A stretch of 64,000 bases of DNA, taken from JAZBPO01 sp963691775. Its GTDB lineage: Bacteria > Pseudomonadota > Gammaproteobacteria > Pseudomonadales > Azotimanducaceae. The notes under the pieces were generated by a model. That model was not told the origin of the DNA and ran no database searches. It saw only the letters and a list, made by a program, of their open reading frames with translations. The DNA lies in contig OY829369.1 of NCBI GenBank assembly GCA_963691775.1, positions 4,216,001 through 4,280,000 of the forward strand. Direction: 5' to 3'. The translations under genes were made by a program, and so were the position numbers. Positions 1 through 7,943 of the stretch are shown here, in pieces. Positions within the stretch are counted from its first letter, which is position 1, and each line of letters starts with the position of its first letter.

Positions 1-1388
1 ATCTGCCGCAGGCGGATCCGGACAAGGTGAAGCAGGAGATCGAGGAAATCATCGGCGTCGACGCTACGGATGCGATCGCGATCTCTGCCAAGTCCGGCAT
101 GGGCGTCCCTGAACTCCTCGAGCAGCTTCTGGAGCGTGTGCCACCGCCGGAGGGTGACCCGGACGCACCGCTGCAGGCGCTCATCATCGATTCCTGGTTC
201 GATCCCTATCAGGGGGTGATCTCGCTCGTGCGGGTCACGCAGGGCACGCTGCGCAAGAACGCGAAGATCATGGCGCGCTCGATCGGCAAGGTGCACCAGG
301 TGGACGCGGTGGGGGTATTCACGCCCAAACAGACGGCTACGCCTGCGCTCCACGCAGGCGAGGTCGGGTTCGTGATCGCGGGCATCAAGGATGTGCGCGG
401 CGCGCCCGTTGGCGACACGCTCGTTCTGGAGAAATCTACGGCGCTTGCGCTGCCTGGTTTCGAGCAGGTCCGCCCGCAGGTGTTCGCCGGCCTGTTTCCT
501 GTGAACACCGATGACTTCGAAAATTTCCGCGAGGCGCTGGAGAAACTTACGCTGAATGACGCGTCGCTTGTCTATGAGCCGGAGACCTCGGATGCCCTCG
601 GCTTCGGATTCCGCTGCGGTTTCCTGGGCATGCTCCACATGGAAATCATCCAGGAGCGCCTCGAACGCGAGTACAACCTCGACCTGATCACCTCTGCTCC
701 TTCCGTGATCTATGAGGTGCTCACCCGGAGCGGCGACACGATCTACGTCGATAACCCGTCCGATCTCCCCGATGTCTCCCGCATCGAGGAAATTCGTGAG
801 CCGATCGTACGCGCATCCATTCTTGTCCCCCAGGAGCATCTGGGTGCCGTGCTGACAATCTGCGAGGAGCGCAGAGGGCGACAGGTGGACATGCAGTTCG
901 TCGGCGGTCAGGTATCCGTCGTCTACGACATGCCGATGGGTGAGGTCGTGCTCGATCTCTTCGACAAGCTCAAGAGCGGCACCAAGGGCTTTGCCTCGCT
1001 CGAATACGCTTTCGATCGTTTCGAGACGTCGAGCGTGTGCCGCCTTGATGTGCTCATCAACGGCGATCCGGTTGACGCGCTTGCACTCATCGTTCACCGC
1101 GACAACTCTCAGTTCAAGGGCCGGGAACTGGTCGAAAAGATGAAGGAGCTCATTCCGCGCCAGATGTACGATGTGGCCATTCAGGCGGCGATCGGCGCGA
1201 AGATCGTGGCGCGCTCGAACGTGAAGGCGCTGCGCAAGGATGTCACCGCGAAGTGCTACGGCGGTGACGTTTCGCGCAAGAAGAAGCTTTTGGAAAAGCA
1301 GAAGGAAGGCAAGAAGCGCATGAAGCAGGTCGGACGCGTGGAGATACCGCAGGAAGCGTTCCTTGCCGTGCTCCAGGTCGGGAAATAG
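1..1388 (+). CDS. lepA: Elongation factor 4 (LepA), 5' end outside window
   Basis: Translational GTPase that acts on the ribosome, where it is thought to back-translocate stalled complexes or help 30S assembly. The open frame already runs at base 3 (LPQADPDKVKQEIEEIIG), matching the LepA stretch just after the NKID G4 motif, so the P-loop half of the G domain lies upstream. Visible are the G5 motif SAKSG (84-98), the EF-Tu-like domain II, EF-G-like domains, and the LepA-specific basic C-terminal domain ending in KKKLLEKQKEGKKRMK followed by EIPQEAFLAVL. The Met codon at 27 is internal. lepB follows seven bases after the stop, the usual lepA-lepB operon. Confidence 0.98.
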   Translation, partial: LPQADPDKVKQEIEEIIGVDATDAIAISAKSGMGVPELLEQLLERVPPPEGDPDAPLQALIIDSWFDPYQGVISLVRVTQGTLRKNAKIMARSIGKVHQVDAVGVFTPKQTATPALHAGEVGFVIAGIKDVRGAPVGDTLVLEKSTALALPGFEQVRPQVFAGLFPVNTDDFENFREALEKLTLNDASLVYEPETSDALGFGFRCGFLGMLHMEIIQERLEREYNLDLITSAPSVIYEVLTRSGDTIYVDNPSDLPDVSRIEEIREPIVRASILVPQEHLGAVLTICEERRGRQVDMQFVGGQVSVVYDMPMGEVVLDLFDKLKSGTKGFASLEYAFDRFETSSVCRLDVLINGDPVDALALIVHRDNSQFKGRELVEKMKELIPRQMYDVAIQAAIGAKIVARSNVKALRKDVTAKCYGGDVSRKKKLLEKQKEGKKRMKQVGRVEIPQEAFLAVLQVGK

Positions 1389-1395
1389 GGCGGTC

Positions 1396-2229
1396 GTGCA
1401 GAGCCTCCTCGACTATCTTCCCGAGTTCCTCCTGGGCGCGACCTTTGTCACGGGCCTCATCTGGGCATACGACTTCTCGGTATGGCGTCCACAGCGCCTT
1501 GCGGCGGTCGCCGCCCTCGAATCGCGCACGCCCGTGGAGGAGCAAGACGGCGACGCCTTCGGCCATGCGCGCCAGGAGCTGCTGCGCGAACCGGCGCTGA
1601 TGGAATGGGGGGGGAGCTTCTTCCCGGTGCTCGCAGTCGTGCTTGTCTTGCGCTCCTTCGTCGTCGAACCCTTCGTTATCCCGTCGGGCTCGATGATTCC
1701 GACCCTTGTGGAGGGCGACTATATCCTCGTCAACAAGTACGACTACGGCCTGCGCCTTCCCGTGTTCGGCACCAAGGTCCTGGACGTGGGCTTGCCGGAG
1801 CGCGGCGACGTTATGGTGTTCTTCCCCCCGCATGAGGACCGCTATTTCATCAAACGCGTTGTCGGTCTGCCGGGAGACGTGGTCCGATATGGAAACAAGC
1901 GGCTGCTGATCAACGGTGAGGTCGTGCCAGCGGAAGCCATAGGCCCCGTGGAGCGGGATGGGACGACCATGCTCGCGGTGGAGGAGGTCCTCGGAGACCA
2001 TACCCACGAGATCCACGTTTTTCCGGGCAAGATCAAACCGACGCGCGAGTGGACCATCAAAGAAGGACACTATTTCATGATGGGAGACAACCGCGACCGG
2101 AGCGAAGACTCACGCTTCTGGGGGACGGTTCCGGAGGAGAACATTGTGGGGCGGGCGATCGCCGTATGGATGCACAAGGAACCGGGGTTCTCTCTTCCAA
2201 CCTTTTCCCGCAACGGGGCAATTGAGTGA
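1396..2229 (+). CDS. lepB: Signal peptidase I (LepB)
   Basis: Inner-membrane serine protease that removes signal peptides from Sec- and Tat-exported proteins. With the GTG start at 1396 the protein is 277 residues; an in-frame TTG at 1363 would lie inside lepA and is less likely. Two hydrophobic segments are visible (about residues 10-26 and 75-95), followed by the catalytic box PSGSM (Ser99 nucleophile), the general-base segment FIKRVVGLPGD (Lys153), and box E MMGDNRDRSEDSR. A run of eight G (1607-1614) lies inside the coding region without breaking the frame. The stop overlaps the next start by four bases. Confidence 0.97.
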   Translation: MQSLLDYLPEFLLGATFVTGLIWAYDFSVWRPQRLAAVAALESRTPVEEQDGDAFGHARQELLREPALMEWGGSFFPVLAVVLVLRSFVVEPFVIPSGSMIPTLVEGDYILVNKYDYGLRLPVFGTKVLDVGLPERGDVMVFFPPHEDRYFIKRVVGLPGDVVRYGNKRLLINGEVVPAEAIGPVERDGTTMLAVEEVLGDHTHEIHVFPGKIKPTREWTIKEGHYFMMGDNRDRSEDSRFWGTVPEENIVGRAIAVWMHKEPGFSLPTFSRNGAIE

Positions 2230-2651
2230 TCCGCCCTACGGAAGCACGCAGCAGGGTGCGCACTCGCCCCTTCGCCCGCACCCGCGCCCGCCGGCAGGCT
2301 GGCATGAGCGGCAGCGGCTGGTTCATGGTCATCATCATCGTCATGGGTGCGGCGTCGGTCGGCATGCGGCTGATCCCGCACTATCTGCAACATGACTCGA
2401 TCAACGGCCTCATCCTGTCTTTGCTCGAGCAGCCCGATCTCGCGGGCATGAACGGTTCGAAAATCCGCCGCGAGCTCACCCAGATGATGAAGATCAACAA
2501 TATTCGAGACTTCGAATTGCGTGACAAGCTCGAGGTCCAGAAGGGCGCGGGTACGCTCGAGATGGACTTCAAGTACGAGGTTCGCGAACACATGTTCTGG
2601 AACGTCGATGTGGTCCTCTCCTTCGAGGAACACTACGAGAAGGTGCTCTGA
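2226..2651 (+). CDS. DUF4845 family small membrane protein
   Basis: 141-residue protein of unknown function in the slot between lepB and rnc where gammaproteobacteria usually carry a DUF4845 protein. GTG at 2226 overlaps the lepB stop (GTGA). A basic N-terminus (six Arg in the first 25 residues) precedes one membrane segment (WFMVIIIVMGAASVG, about residues 31-46), then the family-like RLIPHYL and a soluble domain that ends in a hydrophobic/acidic strand. The family has the look of a pseudopilin-like N-in single-pass protein. An ATG at 2304 would remove the RRQAGM segment that resembles the conserved xRQxGM of homologues, so I prefer the GTG. Family call from size, position and pattern; role not known. 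Confidence 0.85.
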   Translation: MIRPTEARSRVRTRPFARTRARRQAGMSGSGWFMVIIIVMGAASVGMRLIPHYLQHDSINGLILSLLEQPDLAGMNGSKIRRELTQMMKINNIRDFELRDKLEVQKGAGTLEMDFKYEVREHMFWNVDVVLSFEEHYEKVL

Positions 2652-2653
2652 TC
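2637..2653 (+). promoter_or_regulatory. Ribosome binding site and probable ATC start of rnc
   Basis: GAGAAGG at 2637-2643 is a good Shine-Dalgarno sequence. Seven bases later, overlapping the last base of the DUF4845 stop (TGATC), is an ATC in the rnc frame. No ATG, GTG or TTG occurs in that frame from here until TTG at 2768, which is already inside the conserved RNase III core. TGATC is one base away from the TGATG coupling motif. Confidence 0.55.
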
Positions 2654-3376
2654 CTGGCGCATTCCCGACAGGGCGGCGCGCGCCGCCCCGGCGTCGACGC
2701 CGATCCAGACGCCCTGGAAGGGCGGATTGGCTATCGGTTTGCCGATCGGGCGCTGCTTGAACTCGCGTTGACCCATCGGAGCCGGTCAGGCAAGCGCAAC
2801 AACGAGCGCCTCGAGTTTCTCGGTGACGCCTTTCTGGGTTACGTGGTGGGGGACGAGCTCTATCGGCGCCACGGCGATGCGCAGGAGAACGCGCTCACGC
2901 TGCTGCGCGCGTCCCTCGTGCGTCGCCAGACCCTCGCGGAGATCGCCCGTGGGCTCGACCTTGGAGCGTACCTTCGGCTCGGCACCGGAGAGATGAAGAG
3001 CGGCGGCCATCGCCGGGAATCCATCCTGTCCGACACGGTGGAGGCGCTCATCGGCGCCGTGCTCCTCGATGCCGGGGATGCAGAAGCGCGAGCGCTTGTG
3101 CTGCGTTTGCTTGGCGCACGGCTGGACGAGGCGCGCCCGGGCGCGGTTGCGAAGGATCCGAAGACGCGCCTTCAGGAGTTCCTCCAGGGGCGGGGCCGGC
3201 CCTTGCCGACCTACGACGTGATCGCCGTTGATGGCAGTGAGCACGCGAGGACTTTTCAGGTCGCGTGCACGTTGAGTGACGCTGCGCACAGCGCCGAAGG
3301 CTCCGGATCGTCGCGTCGCGCTGCTGAGCAGGCTGCTGCCGGGGCCCTGCTCGGGACTCTGGAGGGGCGTTCGTGA
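2651..3376 (+). CDS. rnc: Ribonuclease III, probable non-canonical start
   Basis: Double-stranded-RNA endonuclease for rRNA precursor and mRNA processing. The reading frame holds the typical N-terminus GRIGYRFADRALLELALTHRS, the catalytic signature NERLEFLGDAFL with the acidic residues, the second acidic cluster DTVEALIGAVLLD, and a C-terminal dsRNA-binding domain (DPKTRLQEFLQ, then a GSSRRAAEQAAA helix). From ATC at 2651 it is 241 residues, close to the usual 220-240. TTG at 2768 would delete the first helix, so it is unlikely to be the start. CTG at 2648 or 2654 are alternatives, as is a sequence error turning ATG into ATC. era follows with a four-base overlap. Confidence 0.93.
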   Translation: MLAHSRQGGARRPGVDADPDALEGRIGYRFADRALLELALTHRSRSGKRNNERLEFLGDAFLGYVVGDELYRRHGDAQENALTLLRASLVRRQTLAEIARGLDLGAYLRLGTGEMKSGGHRRESILSDTVEALIGAVLLDAGDAEARALVLRLLGARLDEARPGAVAKDPKTRLQEFLQGRGRPLPTYDVIAVDGSEHARTFQVACTLSDAAHSAEGSGSSRRAAEQAAAGALLGTLEGRS

Positions 3377-4281
3377 GCGACGAGGACGCGCCGTCGGTCG
3401 AACGCTGCGGTTACGTCGCCTTCGTAGGTCGTCCCAATGTCGGTAAGTCGACGCTGCTCAACGCGCTGCTCGGACAGAAACTCAGCATTACGTCTTCCAG
3501 GCCGCAAACGACGCGCCATGTGCTGCTCGGCATCCGCACGGAAGAAGCTGATCAGATGGTCTTCGTCGATACTCCGGGTCTTCACTCTGGAGAGAAGCGA
3601 GCGCTCAATCGAGCGATGAACCGCGCGGCTCGATCCGTCTTCCTCGACGTAGACGTTGTCTGCATGCTCATTGAAGCGCAGCGCTGGACGGATGAAGACG
3701 CGCGCGTCTTCGGCATGCTCGAGCCGGTACGCGGACGCAAGATCCTGGTCATCAACAAGACGGATCGCGTGCGTCCGAAAGAGCGTCTGCTGCCTTTCAT
3801 GCAGCAGTGCGCAGAGCGTGGTGGATTCGATGAGATCGTGCCGCTTTCAGCGCTGAAGGAAAACAACGTCGACGCGCTGCTCGGGTGCTTGCGAGGTGCG
3901 TTGCCCGCGGCCCCCCATCTCTTCGGCCCCGACGAGTTCACGGACCGCAGCGAGCGCTTTCTCGTTGCCGAGCTCGTGCGTGAGAAGCTCACGCGTCGCC
4001 TCGGCGACGAGCTGCCGCATCAGCTGGCCGTATCCGTGGAGCGCTGGGAGGAGACGGAGACCATCCTGGTCATCCATCTGTCCATCCTCGTTGAGCGCGA
4101 CGGCCAGAGGGCGATCGTCATCGGCCACGGTGGCGAGCGCTTGAAACAGGTCGGCATCGACGCCCGACGGGAAGTCGAGACGCTCCTCGATCGGCGCGTA
4201 CGGCTTGAGCTCTGGGTCAAGGTGCGGGGCGGCTGGTCTGACGATGATCGCATGCTGCGCCGGCTCGGCCTTTCAGAGTAG
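3373..4281 (+). CDS. era: GTPase Era
   Basis: Essential GTPase that binds the 3' end of 16S rRNA during late 30S assembly. 302 residues from GTG 3373, which overlaps the rnc stop (GTGA). G1 GRPNVGKST, G3 DTPGLH and G4 NKTD are all present, followed by the C-terminal KH domain with the GHGGERLKQVG loop and the closing LELWVKVRGGWSDD typical of Era. The rnc-era-recO order is the standard one. Confidence 0.98.
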   Translation: MSDEDAPSVERCGYVAFVGRPNVGKSTLLNALLGQKLSITSSRPQTTRHVLLGIRTEEADQMVFVDTPGLHSGEKRALNRAMNRAARSVFLDVDVVCMLIEAQRWTDEDARVFGMLEPVRGRKILVINKTDRVRPKERLLPFMQQCAERGGFDEIVPLSALKENNVDALLGCLRGALPAAPHLFGPDEFTDRSERFLVAELVREKLTRRLGDELPHQLAVSVERWEETETILVIHLSILVERDGQRAIVIGHGGERLKQVGIDARREVETLLDRRVRLELWVKVRGGWSDDDRMLRRLGLSE

Positions 4282-4287
4282 TTCGAC

Positions 4288-5037
4288 GTGCGGCGCGACC
4301 ACTTCGAGCGTGCCTGGGTCCTGCACACCCGTCCCTATCGCGAAACCTCGCTTCTGCTCGAGCTCTTCACGCCGGATTCCGGGCGCCTGGGCGCCGTCCT
4401 GCGCGGCGGTCGCAAGCCGCGGCGCGGCGACGCGCGCGTCGAACCCTTCCTGGCCCTCGCCGGTGCGCTACGTGGCCGGGGCGAACTGCGTACGGCCGCA
4501 CAGGTCGACGTTACCGATCGCGCCGTTTTGGGCGGTCAAGCGCTGTATGCGGGTTTCTACCTCAATGAGCTCGTCGTTCGACTCATCGAACGAGAGGACC
4601 CTCAGGCACAGCTGTTTGCTGAGTACGAAGGGGCGCTTCAAGTCCTTGCGCGCCTGCCCGCCAACGCGGATCCCATCGGTTTCGAGCCGGTGCTCCGCCG
4701 CTTCGAGTTTGCGCTGCTGGAGGTGCTCGGCTACGGCCTCGATTTCTCGACGGATCTGAACGGAGAGGCGGTGAGTTCCGCAGGCGAGTACCTCGTGCGC
4801 CCGGACGCTGGGGTCGAGCCCGTGCGCGGCGCCGTAGCAGCAGACGCCGTTGTGGTCTCCGGGCGCGTGCTGCGGGCGATCGAGGCGGGCGCGTTTGCGG
4901 ATGGAGAGGTTCTCCAGGGGGCCAAGCGCGTAGCCCGCGCTGCGCTTGCCCCGCATCTTGGCCCACGGCCGCTCACCTCGCGCGCGCTGTTCGCGGCGCG
5001 CCGTGGGCGCTCAGTCGGAGGTGACGCGCAGGCCTGA
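4288..5037 (+). CDS. recO: DNA repair protein RecO
   Basis: RecF-pathway mediator that helps load RecA on SSB-coated single-stranded DNA. 249 residues from GTG 4288, six bases after era. The N-terminal OB-fold is recognisable (AWVLHTRPYRETSLLLELFT, GGRKPRRG), followed by the helical domain (FEFALLEVLGYGLDF). No zinc-binding Cys cluster is present, as in other gammaproteobacterial RecO. Its last 27 bases overlap the end of the minus-strand kinase gene that starts at 6858. Confidence 0.96.
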   Translation: MRRDHFERAWVLHTRPYRETSLLLELFTPDSGRLGAVLRGGRKPRRGDARVEPFLALAGALRGRGELRTAAQVDVTDRAVLGGQALYAGFYLNELVVRLIEREDPQAQLFAEYEGALQVLARLPANADPIGFEPVLRRFEFALLEVLGYGLDFSTDLNGEAVSSAGEYLVRPDAGVEPVRGAVAADAVVVSGRVLRAIEAGAFADGEVLQGAKRVARAALAPHLGPRPLTSRALFAARRGRSVGGDAQA

Positions 5038-6858
5038 GGCGAATGCGTCCGCGCAGGCGCGGAAACGCACCCCGTCGCGATCACCCGCGCACGCCTCCAG
5101 TTCACTGAACTGAGCGGCGAGCGCCGGGTCCGGACAAAACCTGAGGGCGCCTTTCATGCGATGGAGATGCGCTTCCACCGTTTTCGCATCGCCCTGTGCG
5201 TAAGCCGCGGATACGGCGCGTAGATCTTCGGCGAGGGTTTCGTCGCGTAAACGTTCAAGGTCTGCGCGGTTGGGCATGTCCTTTGGCGCGGACGCTCCGG
5301 CGTCCGTTTTCGGTTTTCTGAGCGTGGCTTCGAGCAGCTCCCGCAGCCCGCTGGACTGCTCGGGTCTGACCAGCACCTGATCGAACAAATCCGGGCTGCG
5401 CGGATCGTCGGCCGGTTCGTTCACGAGCAGGGCCAGGCGGGCTCCGCGTGTCGCCGGCCGTTCCCGGAGCAGCGCAGCGGTCGCGAGGCCGTCGAGCCCC
5501 GGCATTCTGCGATCAAGCAGTACCCAGTCGAACGCGTTCTCGGGATCCTCTGCGAGCTCGACGGCGCTCTCGCCGTTCTCGGCGCTTGTCACGCTGCAGC
5601 CGAGGGCGCTGAGATGATCGTGGAGGACGTGTCTGGCGAGCGGGTGATCGTCCACGATGAGCACCGAGAGTTTCCGAGGATCTTCGGTGCGGGCGGCCCC
5701 GGCGGGCTGTGACAGGATGCGAAGAAGGGAGGCGGGAAAGCGGGCGGCAAGGTCATCGAGTCGGCTTCTGGCGATGCGCAAGCCAGCGAACTCTGCCCGC
5801 GCGAGCGTCGCTTCGAGTGATTTCGGGACATCGTTCGTCGCGAGTACGAGGCCATCCAGCGCCCGGTTGGCCAGCAGGTGTGCTTCCAGATCGACAAGCG
5901 TGTCGAAGCGGAGCGCCTGGGCGTTCCATTCGCGCACGTGGGCGGCGAGGCTGCGGGTTTCCGATGGTGATGGCGTGAAGATGCCGATCACGCGTTCGCT
6001 CAGTGCACCTGGATCGGGTGCTGGCGCAAGGGCGCGCATGGGTATCGTGACGCGGAAACTGGTCCCGACGGCGGGTTCCGATTCCAGGTGCACCTGCCCG
6101 CCCATGGCATCGACGAGGCGTGCGACGACGGCGAGGCCGATGCCGGCAAGGCCCTTAGAGCCCTTCCCCTGGGCGAATAGCTCGAAGGCGCGCTGCTGTT
6201 CGAGAGGCGTCATGCCCGGGCCCGTGTCGAGCACCACGAAGTCCACCTTGTCGCTGGCCTCCCCGGGCGACTCAAGGGACAGACGTACCGTCCCCTCTGC
6301 GGCGTGGGTAAGGGCGTTGGAGACTAGATTGACGAGGATTTGTTTCAGGCGGGCAGCATCGCCGAAGCGTAGCAACGCCAGGCCCGGCTGGATCACGACG
6401 TCGAGACGAGCGTCTGCCTTGCGCAACGGCGCGACGATCTGCAGCACCTGTTCGAGCTCCGCCTCGAGGTCGATGCGCCCGGGCCTGAGCGCTATGTCCC
6501 GCCGCTCAAGGAGTGCGAAGTCGAGGCTGTCTTCCGCTACGCGCAGGGCGTGGCGCGCGAGCGCCTGCATCTGTTCGCGCTGCGCCAGCACGGTTGCATC
6601 GTCCTCACCGAGGGTCGTCAGCAGCGCGCGCAATGGAGAGCGGAGTTCATGTCCGAGCGTCGCGAGCAGCTCGTCGCGTTGCTCGACGTAGGGCTGGCCG
6701 GCCCCGACCTCCGGCATGACACGGCGCCGCGAGGCGGAACCGATGGAGCGCGGGCCTTCACGCGGGGCGATTCGCCGAATTCCAAGGCAAAGAACGCCAG
6801 CGAGCGTCATCAGGATGAGCAGGCCTTGCCAACTGACACCGTCGATCTGTCCGATCAT
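5011..6858 (-). CDS. Hybrid sensor histidine kinase of BarA/GacS type, without periplasmic sensor
   Basis: 615-residue phosphorelay kinase from ATG 6858. Order: a short N-terminus with one hydrophobic segment (11-27); HisKA with H70 in GHELRSP; HATPase with N box NLVSNA (177-182), DTGPGM (211-216) and GIGLAVV (239-245); a degenerate receiver-like segment (about 289-385); a receiver (398-512) with acidic pair DD (403-404) and phospho-acceptor D449 in LLDRRMPGLDG; an HPt domain with H566 in HRMKG. The receiver has Arg498 where Lys is usual (VRPEQ). This H-D-H layout, and the place beside cysM-rlmD-relA, match BarA/GacS, which drive a GacA/UvrY regulator and small Csr/Rsm RNAs. Orthologues have a periplasmic domain between two membrane helices plus HAMP; both are absent. 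Partner not in window. Confidence 0.85.
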   Translation of the reverse strand: MIGQIDGVSWQGLLILMTLAGVLCLGIRRIAPREGPRSIGSASRRRVMPEVGAGQPYVEQRDELLATLGHELRSPLRALLTTLGEDDATVLAQREQMQALARHALRVAEDSLDFALLERRDIALRPGRIDLEAELEQVLQIVAPLRKADARLDVVIQPGLALLRFGDAARLKQILVNLVSNALTHAAEGTVRLSLESPGEASDKVDFVVLDTGPGMTPLEQQRAFELFAQGKGSKGLAGIGLAVVARLVDAMGGQVHLESEPAVGTSFRVTIPMRALAPAPDPGALSERVIGIFTPSPSETRSLAAHVREWNAQALRFDTLVDLEAHLLANRALDGLVLATNDVPKSLEATLARAEFAGLRIARSRLDDLAARFPASLLRILSQPAGAARTEDPRKLSVLIVDDHPLARHVLHDHLSALGCSVTSAENGESAVELAEDPENAFDWVLLDRRMPGLDGLATAALLRERPATRGARLALLVNEPADDPRSPDLFDQVLVRPEQSSGLRELLEATLRKPKTDAGASAPKDMPNRADLERLRDETLAEDLRAVSAAYAQGDAKTVEAHLHRMKGALRFCPDPALAAQFSELEACAGDRDGVRFRACADAFASGLRVTSD

Positions 6859-6976
6859 GGTCGCGTGCGTCCTGCACGAGGTCCGGAACGATCGAAGCAT
6901 AGGGTATTCCGCCACTTCGCTCGACGGATGGCACCTCGCTATCATGCGCGGCCCGGCGACCGCCCGAGTAGAGCGT

Positions 6977-7888
6977 ATGTCCCCATTCGTTCCTGAATAC
7001 CCGACGGTGTCCGACCTTGTCGGCAACACGCCGCTTGTCCGCCTGCAGCGTCTTCCGGGAGAGACAAGCAACACCATCCTTGCAAAGCTCGAAGGGACGA
7101 ACCCTGCTGGTTCGGTAAAGGATCGACCAGCGCTGTCGATGATCATGCGCGCAGAGGAGCGCGGCGAGATCTCCCCTGGAGATACGCTGATTGAAGCGAC
7201 GAGCGGCAATACGGGGATCGCGCTTGCCATGGTTGCGGCGGTGCGCGGTTATCGCATGGTGCTGATCATGCCCGCGCACATGAGCGCGGAACGGCGTGCG
7301 GCCATGTCCGCTTATGGCGCGGAGCTCGTGCTCGTCTCTGAAGAGGACGGTATGGAGGGCGCACGCGACCTTGCCGATCGCATGCAGGCCGAGGGACGCG
7401 GCAAGGTGCTCGACCAGTTCGCGAACCCCGATAATCCCCGTGCCCACAGCGAAGGCACAGGGCCGGAGCTCTGGGCCCAAACCTCAGGCACGATTACGCA
7501 CTTTGTCAGTTCCATGGGCACGACGGGCACCATCATGGGGACGTCGCGCTATCTCAAGGCGCGCAATCCCGAGATCGAGATCGTGGGTCTGCAGCCTGTT
7601 CCGGGCAGCCAGATCCCCGGCATCCGGCGCTGGCCGGAGGCGTATCTGCCGAAGATCTTCGAGCGTCCGAGAGTCGATCGGGTGATGGACATCACCCAGG
7701 CCGAGTCCGAGGCGATCATGCGTCGCCTTGCGCGAGAGGAAGGTATCTTTGCCGGCGTGTCTTCCGGGGGATCGGTTGCCGCGGCGCTCCAGCTCAGTCA
7801 GGAGGTCGACAACGCCGTGATTGTCTGCATCGTCTGCGACCGTGGCGATCGCTATCTTTCGACCGGCGTCTTCGACGCCCCCGCTTGA
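6977..7888 (+). CDS. cysM: Cysteine synthase B (CysM)
   Basis: PLP enzyme that makes cysteine (or S-sulfocysteine from thiosulfate) from O-acetylserine in the cytoplasm. 303 residues from ATG 6977, the same length as the E. coli enzyme. PLP lysine lies in NPAGSVKDR, the phosphate-binding loop is EATSGNTGIALAM, and the CysM-type features GTTGTIMG, IPGIRRWP and CDRGDRYLSTGVF are present. An upstream in-frame ATG at 6944 is possible but adds non-conserved residues. Divergent from the kinase gene; 118 bases separate the starts. Confidence 0.97.
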   Translation: MSPFVPEYPTVSDLVGNTPLVRLQRLPGETSNTILAKLEGTNPAGSVKDRPALSMIMRAEERGEISPGDTLIEATSGNTGIALAMVAAVRGYRMVLIMPAHMSAERRAAMSAYGAELVLVSEEDGMEGARDLADRMQAEGRGKVLDQFANPDNPRAHSEGTGPELWAQTSGTITHFVSSMGTTGTIMGTSRYLKARNPEIEIVGLQPVPGSQIPGIRRWPEAYLPKIFERPRVDRVMDITQAESEAIMRRLAREEGIFAGVSSGGSVAAALQLSQEVDNAVIVCIVCDRGDRYLSTGVFDAPA

Positions 7889-7930
7889 AAGATGGCGACA
7901 TTGTTCATGCTGCAGGCCCCCATGAGTGTT

Positions 7931-7943
7931 GGAGGCACCCTTG
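7931..7943 (+). promoter_or_regulatory. Ribosome binding site fixing the TTG start of rlmD
   Basis: GGAGG at 7931-7935, five bases before TTG at 7941. The in-frame TTG at 7926 lies upstream of this site and has no comparable sequence before it, so the shorter start is preferred. Confidence 0.7.

Noticed and set aside
6932..6950. TGGCAC motif upstream of cysM as a sigma-54 promoter
   Set aside because: The GG element fits, but the required GC of the -12 element is absent (TATC instead of TTGC).
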